Below, in pieces: positions 57,434-64,000 of a DNA stretch of 64,000 nt. Location: assembly GCF_003672135.1 (NCBI RefSeq), contig NC_039508.1, positions 3,534,001 through 3,598,000 on the forward strand, written 5' to 3'. The number at the start of each line of letters is the position of its first letter. The first letter of the stretch is position 1. Source of the DNA: Ooceraea biroi. Lineage: Eukaryota > Arthropoda > Insecta > Hymenoptera > Formicidae. The notes below the pieces were generated by a model that saw only the letters and a list, made by a program, of their open reading frames with translations, was not told the DNA's origin and did not search any database. Both the position numbers and the translations under genes were made by a program.

Positions 57434-60400
57434 ATGGTGGAAGGCGGGAAAAATAGTAAACAACACGGATTGATCAATGGGATCAATGGAATTAATGGGA
57501 TTAATAGGTAAGTTCCTAGCTAAATTATATATTTTCATCTCATATTCTGCGTGTGTATGTGGTGACTTTTCTGAGATAATGTGTACATTATGCGCATAGT
57601 TCGTAAGTTAAAATAAGTAGAAATTTGCAGTTGAAATCCTTCAAGCTTCATATTATAAAAATGCGTTTCGGATTGTCGCATTACGATAATCGAATCTAAA
57701 ATAAATGAACGCAACCTGAAATTCAAGAAACGAATTCGAATTAACAAACGCATTCACGAAAATCGCCTGCAAAACTCAATTTTATGAGCTGCGAAAACGA
57801 TGCAATGCACTCGCTCAAACTGCTACATTTAGAATAATATTTATGCAATATCGATCATTATTGTCATTGTAGTTGAATCAGTGTTATCGGATTACCCCTC
57901 ACTGTCACACATGTTTTCCTTTTCTTTTCGTTGAACCGTATCGTTGCACTTATGACGTTCGTTAGTCTAATCGCGTAATCGTCACGACATACGGAGTGTT
58001 TGCCATCAAATGCCAATTGATAACTGAACCTTGCTCTTTAAGTACTTTGGAATTGACATTTTTTAACAAAAGTAAATATTTGCTAAATTGATTAAGCAAT
58101 AAAGATTAAAATAGAAAATGACTATAGAACAAGTACGAAACTTCAAACTTGTAATTAATAATTTCTATTTCAGAGCATCGAAATAACATTCAATTTTTAC
58201 GGGAAATAATATGTAATTTATATTATTCTTCAAATTCAAAAACAAATTAATATGTTCTGAAAGCTCATAGTTTGTGAAATATACAATTTGTACAAGATAT
58301 GAACTTTGATCAACGAGTCAGAAAGAATTTTTCTGCAATCATATCGATATAGAATCGATATCGGTGATGAATTATCGCTGATGATCATCACGAACGCAAA
58401 ACAGGGACATATCAAGATGCCTCGGAATTTGAACTTTGTATCTGTCACGTTTTGCTGATTGCTTCTCACATGTTCTAAGTCTTAAATTCTCGGAAATTAT
58501 ATAGTTTTTTGTACGTAATTATCCTTATTGCATTATTATTGAACAACAATTATTACGTAACAAGTAATTATGTAATTTTTTATTGCATTTTATACTACTC
58601 CATTCCATAAAAACTGGTTGCGACAAAAAAACGCAAGAAACGCGAAATGATTCAACGTGCCGACAATGAAATAAAGATGTATTCTTATGAAATATGCCAT
58701 GTGAAATGTGAAAAATGTGAAATATATGCCATAAAATGTTAAACGCTAACAAATGCAATTGAAATAATTTCTCATGGGCTAATCTTTAATACTAAATTTG
58801 AGATTGTGCACTTGATCTCCTTAGGGTTGTATCACAAAATTCAATATTATTAAAAAAGAAAGATTAATTAGCATACGTGGACTATACGCTAGAATATACG
58901 ATACGAATACGATTAGCCATTGCCAATAAAGAACTTTATGCCTACAAGTGATACTCGATACTTTGTTCCGCATTATCTCATCCGCAGCGAGTTGATCTTC
59001 GGACGAATACAAGAGATATCACGGAAATTTCTACGCAACTATTGGAACAAGTACGGGAATGCTGATGATATATTACTTACGTAAAAAAGACGTATATACG
59101 GGAAAACAAAATGGATATTATCTCATTGCACGATAACGTTAAATGTTATTTACATAATTATACTTACGTAATTACAGTAACGCATATGTTTTCTTAACCT
59201 TTCTAAGATAATTCTTTTTTTCATCATTCACGAGATTTCCAGTGAAATTCTATGTATTGCATTCTATGTACGGACTCTCAAAAGAGTGCAATGACTTCAA
59301 TCTTCTTTTTTTATTTTATGGGATCAACTCATGAAATATATAATATTTTACACAACTAAAAATTATAGTGATATATGTATAATATATATAATATATATAT
59401 ATATATTATATTATATATATATATATGTATAATATATATTATTACACACACATATATATATTTTTTTCTTTTTATTATATCTTTTCACAGCGTGAGATTG
59501 CAACATTCACATGTATCAAAGCCAGTTGACCTTAAATCGTTGAATGTAAGCACAAAAACATTTTTTGATTGCTATCCGCGATTTTTCTTTTTCCACTGCG
59601 GAAACCGGTTCGTGCCGAGGTCAATGTGAACCGACATGAGTTTTCTTACGAGCTTCTCGCGGTTATGGCTTATGACTGGCAAATCATCATGGAACATCTT
59701 TTCCTTTTGACTCATATATATACATATACACACATACATATACAAAGAACAGTTAATGAGAAATCATTTCAATTGCATTTCTCAGTTTTTATAATATTTC
59801 ATAGCATAGGAATAAGTCTTTATCAGATCGACATGTAGATAATTCTGCATTTCTTACGCTTTTTTATCATAACCAGTTTTTTTTCTAACGGAATAGTAGG
59901 ATGCAAAAAAATTATTAACGTCATTACTTAAAGTCAGAAAAATTACTTAATTACTCATTATCTAACAAATAATTTTTTAATTATTATTTAATAATAATAT
60001 AAACAGAAATACAATACACATTTAACGTAATAAACGCGTAATAATATCGTAATAACCCATTAATTTACATTGATATAATTGTCGTGATGTATGACATAGA
60101 AATGTGTCTGACAAATATTTGTTACTGATATTGATTCAGCTTACGAAATTTTTGTTTCAAATTACAGTATCATATTTCCTATTACTCTCCGTTTGATGCA
60201 CGTTATCCAAGTCAAACAAAGTTCATTGCGCGTTTGTATCATCTCTAATTTAGGTGGTTCACGGGGACAGCTAAGAATAAATTAACGTTATCTTCACTTA
60301 AATATGTCACTACGAGTATCCTTTCGTCTTTTAGATTGTCAACAAAATGTTTTCTTTCTTTTCTTGCGTCACGAACGTTTATCTGAATTTATTCGGCAAA

Positions 60401-63400
60401 ATATACCGTCCATTTCGCGCGTTTCTGAGTTTGGTCAATCGCATACAAACGACACGTTACGGGTAACGCCGTTATCAATTTTAACGCTATTATCACTACT
60501 CTATCATCATTGATATCAAATGGGAACAAAGAGCATGTTAATTTACGGTCAAGTAAATGCGCCAGCAAAAGTTCTAAAAGAGATATTTCCTCATCGCAGC
60601 CACCGTTATCACGTTCATTGGTGACTCGTTTGTGCGGACTTTGCGCTTTTTATTGTACAACTGACGTCTTTACTTCGTTACTTCGATGCTCCGTATTATA
60701 AATACTTGCATCATTCGAAGAACATTATCGGCAATTATCCGTGACTTCGCAGAGACTTTGATTTATCTAATTAAATGATGATGTCATAGCTACGTGTACT
60801 AATTACATCTCGTACAAAGAACGATAAAAAATTATACTTGTTATTGGATCTTGAAATGCTGTATTATTAAAGCAAAAACAAGTATTCCCTTTCATAATTG
60901 ATATGTTACAAAATATTTTACTTAAAAATTATTTGAATATAAAATTTTACTTTCAAATGAGAACTAATGTACCAAGATTTCTCTTCAAGTATCGAATAAA
61001 CTTGATAGATAAACGTATCTAATTGCATATTAACCTATTTAATCGTACGTAATTATGGTGAAATCTACTTGGACAGGTAGTCCTCATTTGTATGACGCGG
61101 AATGGTTCTTATGTACTCTTCGCTTCTTCAAATTGTTGTGCAAGCTATAATTTTCTATCCACAGTTCTACACTGCTGCTTTTCAGGAAGCATAAGGAAAA
61201 TTATACTTTACTTATACATTATCTAGTAATTTAATTTGCAACCTTCGCAATCTGCTTTCCGGATACGATCGTGCTCTATACGATTTCCAGAAAGAAAAAG
61301 AAAACTGGCATTCACAAAAGAGTCACGTTCGCAATAACGTGCTTGGAGTCATTATTCGTTACAATATATATTCCGAACTAATTGATAATCAGAAATTCAT
61401 AACTTGCTCTCAATTTCCTGAGTTTTCTTCCTTCGAGACAAAATATAATGTTTTGAAATTAAAAAAAATTGAATCAGGTAACCAGTTTGCTTTCTTCCGC
61501 AGTATTTAAAAGAGAAGGATCATTATTATAATTATATTAACGAGAATATCATGAGAAAATAGAATCAAACTGTTATGGTATATTTGGATGGTGTTGCGGT
61601 CTCAATTCGATTTATAATTGGATATTTCTCTGGATGTTTTAACAAGAACAATATACGATGTGATGCATTTTATGTTGTATGCGTGTACACGAAGATAATA
61701 ATATTTAGCGATTCAGCGAAAAGAACGTGAATCTCATGCAACGTGCAGAATTTAATGCGGAATTTAAGATGCGTTTTATAAATAGTCAATGCAATACTTC
61801 TCGGCTAAATACGATCTACGGAATCATATGTAAATTTATGCGCATTTTTTTGCTGAATCGGACTTTCGTTGCATGCGTTCATGCTTTGCCGGGAATTTGC
61901 CGACTTTGTATTCCTTTCCGATTTCCGATAATTAATTGCGAATGTGCATAAACAATAATCATCACCGATCACCCTTTTAAACCGATCAAAAATATATCAG
62001 ATATATCATTCCTCGCCGTTTATGAAAAATGGTTCATCCTTGTTTCGCGTTATATTAATTTATAAAGTAATTGTTTGTTTCCTTATTATTCGATGGCTCT
62101 TTTTTTCTTTATCGCGATATTGAGGAAAGACTTTTATTTCTTTTTACTATTTAAGGTAATAAAAGATCTCTGTCGATGTAAAAAAATTTTTTATTTTTTA
62201 ATTTGCATTCCACGCGACATAGCTATGAAACGTGATACGACACAGTCAGCAATGTGCCGAAGTCTTGTTATGCCGACCGTAACAGCTTACTGTGTCTGAT
62301 CGAACGCGCAAAAAATTTAAGTTGCATGTAATGAACACACGGGCTGTGACGTAAAACGGTTTCGCTCTTGAATCAATTTGTAATCAGCGCTTAACTATTA
62401 GCTTTCCGGTCTTCGCGCATTTGTATGGAATATACAAATTTCAATTAACGTCAGAGACGCTAAATCTTAATTTCAAATTTAATATTTAAGGTTTTTAGTT
62501 CAATAAATATAAAAAAGCGTTAAAAGATATTCTTCCTGAAAAAGATATTATCGCACAATATAGGTTAACATTATTACACATTAAAATAGTCAGATTTTCA
62601 ACAACAGTTAACAATAGCATTGAAGTAAATAGTTGTATCAATAAGTAACATCGACAATAGCGATATTAAACCTAAACTAGTTCACTTTGATTCAGCAGCT
62701 CTTTTAAACAATGATAACCATCGTTGTTAATCTATCGATCTATCGAGGTTTTAAATCCTAAATCGTCGTGCACCTATGTCGATATGTTAAATACTATTCT
62801 TCTTTAATGGTGCTATGACGTCCGATCTATAATACATCTCTCGTCCGCATTACAAATGAGCGCATGACGTAGAACCCCATGCATGCTGTGAAAAGTTTTC
62901 AAAAGTAACACGATCGCAATCCCGCAATACCTTTCTTATTGCAAATCGCAACTTTATGAGCGCGAGATCTCGTTCGTAACTTACGTGAAACGAGAAGAAT
63001 GCTCGTGGACGATGTCGTCTCGTCTCGCAGTCACAAATGAGAATGACGGCTCTAATGAGAACTCTTACCGCGGCAAGAACTGTACGGTGATACGTTATCT
63101 CTGTTAAACACTTCGATACGAGCTTGGAATTTATACGGCGGCGCACTTTGTCCCGTATCCTAAAAAATTTACCCGACCTGCGCTTTTTTGTGCCGATTTT
63201 TTCTCCTATCGCTGTGCCACATATATTCAACTGGGAAGCCATTATCCACCGTCGTCAGACGGTGTTAATTAGTTCTCGTCGACGAGATATGAACGCAGAC
63301 TAAACACTGATACAGGTACATATAATTATCGTTTTAGCAGCGATCCACTGCAACACTATTTGTCATGGGAGAGCCACATGCCTTCGCTGATGACGGATGC
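57434..63400 (+). CDS. N-terminal exons of an unrecognised multi-exon gene
   Basis: I do not recognise the product. Exon a: an ATG at 57434 in a strong context (CACAATGG), with an in-frame stop at 57392, runs to AATAG|GTAAGT at 57507; an acceptor CTTTCAG lies at 57364-57370. It encodes MVEGGKNSKQHG followed by an LINGINGINGIN repeat. Exon b: 59491-59545, after a long pyrimidine tract and TTTTCACAG, ending at GTAAGC; phase matches and it encodes VRLQHSHVSKPVDLKSLN. Exon c: 63341-63400, after GTTTTAGCAG and ending GATGC|GTAAGA; in frame, encoding RSTATLFVMGEPHAF and ADDGC. The assembled N-terminus is polar and looks disordered. Each exon has good splice sites and all phases agree, but other exons may lie between b and c. 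The gene would continue right of the window. Exon a is the most certain, c the least. Confidence 0.45.
59383..59460. repeat. (TA)n-rich tract
   Basis: Interrupted TA dinucleotides with TG/AC interruptions, just upstream of the pyrimidine tract of candidate exon b. Confidence 0.85.
59546..63340. other. presumed intron, nothing else resolved
   Basis: AT-rich. Some acceptor-like sites occur (for example TTTTCTATCCACAG at about 61150-61164), but none pairs with a convincing donor and open frame. A 130-codon minus ORF at 62850-63242 has no recognisable product. Confidence 0.35.
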
Positions 63401-63589
63401 GTAAGAGACCGTCTCTTAATCAATCATCTCTTTTTTTAATTCCCAATTACGGATCTCACGGTATATTCCAGACTAAACTCTCCCAAAAAAAGGACATTTC
63501 GTAAGAAAAATCGAAGAACGATTGACCTCCCGGCACACACATATATATCACTCGATTATCAATACCGGTTGTTCGTATTCTTCCACAAA

Positions 63590-64000
63590 GCTGCTCTGTC
63601 GACGGCGTTGTTCTCGTGCATCGCGACTGCGCCTTCCTTCTTGATCGCACGGCAGAAAAAGGACGGGGCGATAGCGGGTGCGGGCGAGAGGGGGTGCAAG
63701 AGAGACAAAAAGGGACGCGGCAGCGGCGACGGCGGTCAATGGTGACGTAGCCACGGCTTTAAACTCGCGATCAGTCGCTGCCGTGCCGTCGCGGCAAGTG
63801 TGTCGCTTGTGTGTGGGGGTATTGTTAAGCGACTTCGTCGATTTTCCCCACCGGGCTTTTCCGTGGGCTTTGTTATCGAAGTACAATCCAGCCTAGAGCG
63901 CGTCACTCGCGCTCGGGAGTTCGCAGTGTAACGTGCACCCGCGCGGATCAGACATTGCGTCGCGGATCACATTTCCTCGTTGTTTCAAGCAGAACTCGAG
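63590..64000. promoter_or_regulatory. CpG-rich promoter-like block at the window edge
   Basis: A sharp rise in CpG content reaches the end of the window, resembling the other promoter islands here. It could be an internal promoter of the gene starting at 57434 or the start of another gene to the right. Overlapping ORFs on both strands are not supported. Confidence 0.35.

Noticed and set aside
62850..63242. 130-codon minus-strand ORF
   Set aside because: No recognisable motif, no conserved context, and it lies in the presumed intron of the plus-strand candidate gene.
1..64000. tRNA, rRNA and known microRNA genes
   Set aside because: I looked for B-box-like GGTTCGAAT contexts and a few common insect microRNA seeds and found no convincing case. 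A covariance-model scan would be needed to exclude them.

Overview
The window looks like insect nuclear DNA, most likely from a hymenopteran such as an ant. Reasons: intron-rich genes with short GT-AG introns, a Dachsous protocadherin that reads like the insect protein, AT-rich non-coding DNA alternating with blocks very rich in CpG, and several MITE-like DNA elements. The hymenopteran placement is an inference from composition and element types, not from a marker gene.

Layout. 1-3209 (-): first coding exon of dachsous; the rest of the gene lies left of the window. 3.2-13.4 kb: CpG-rich blocks that look like promoter or 5' UTR DNA, with no gene I can defend. 13377-14384: a 1008-bp TA-flanked element. 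15320-15670: a nearly perfect hairpin. 15911-16048 (-): one candidate first coding exon. 16282-17230 (-): Gemin8, two exons, 248 aa. 18311-21525 (-): a TBC1D15-type Rab GAP, eight coding exons, 699 aa. 21780-23234: a hAT-like element with 8-bp target duplications that encloses a three-exon, 111-aa gene and a nested MITE. 23.2-37.5 kb: mostly empty, with two CpG-rich candidate promoters. 37517-38763: a 1247-bp palindromic (foldback) element with a 9-bp target duplication. 39228-48007 (+): an ABCG1/ABCG4-type half transporter, eleven coding exons, 740 aa, with one GC-AG intron and two possible alternative first exons upstream. 51865-52872: a second, inverted copy of the 1008-bp element. 54246-54443 (+): ribosomal protein eS28 (RpS28). 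57.4-63.4 kb (+): a chain of short, phase-compatible exons of a gene I cannot name. 63.6-64 kb: another CpG-rich, promoter-like block.

The genes are unrelated housekeeping and developmental genes: planar polarity and growth (dachsous), snRNP assembly (Gemin8), Rab7 and mitochondrial dynamics (TBC1D15), lipid or sterol efflux (ABCG) and translation (eS28). They do not form a pathway. The most unusual content is in the mobile DNA, above all the element between TBC1D15 and the ABCG locus that carries an intron-containing gene between its terminal repeats. Exon structures were worked out by hand from splice consensus, phase and remembered family sequences. No alignment or search was run.
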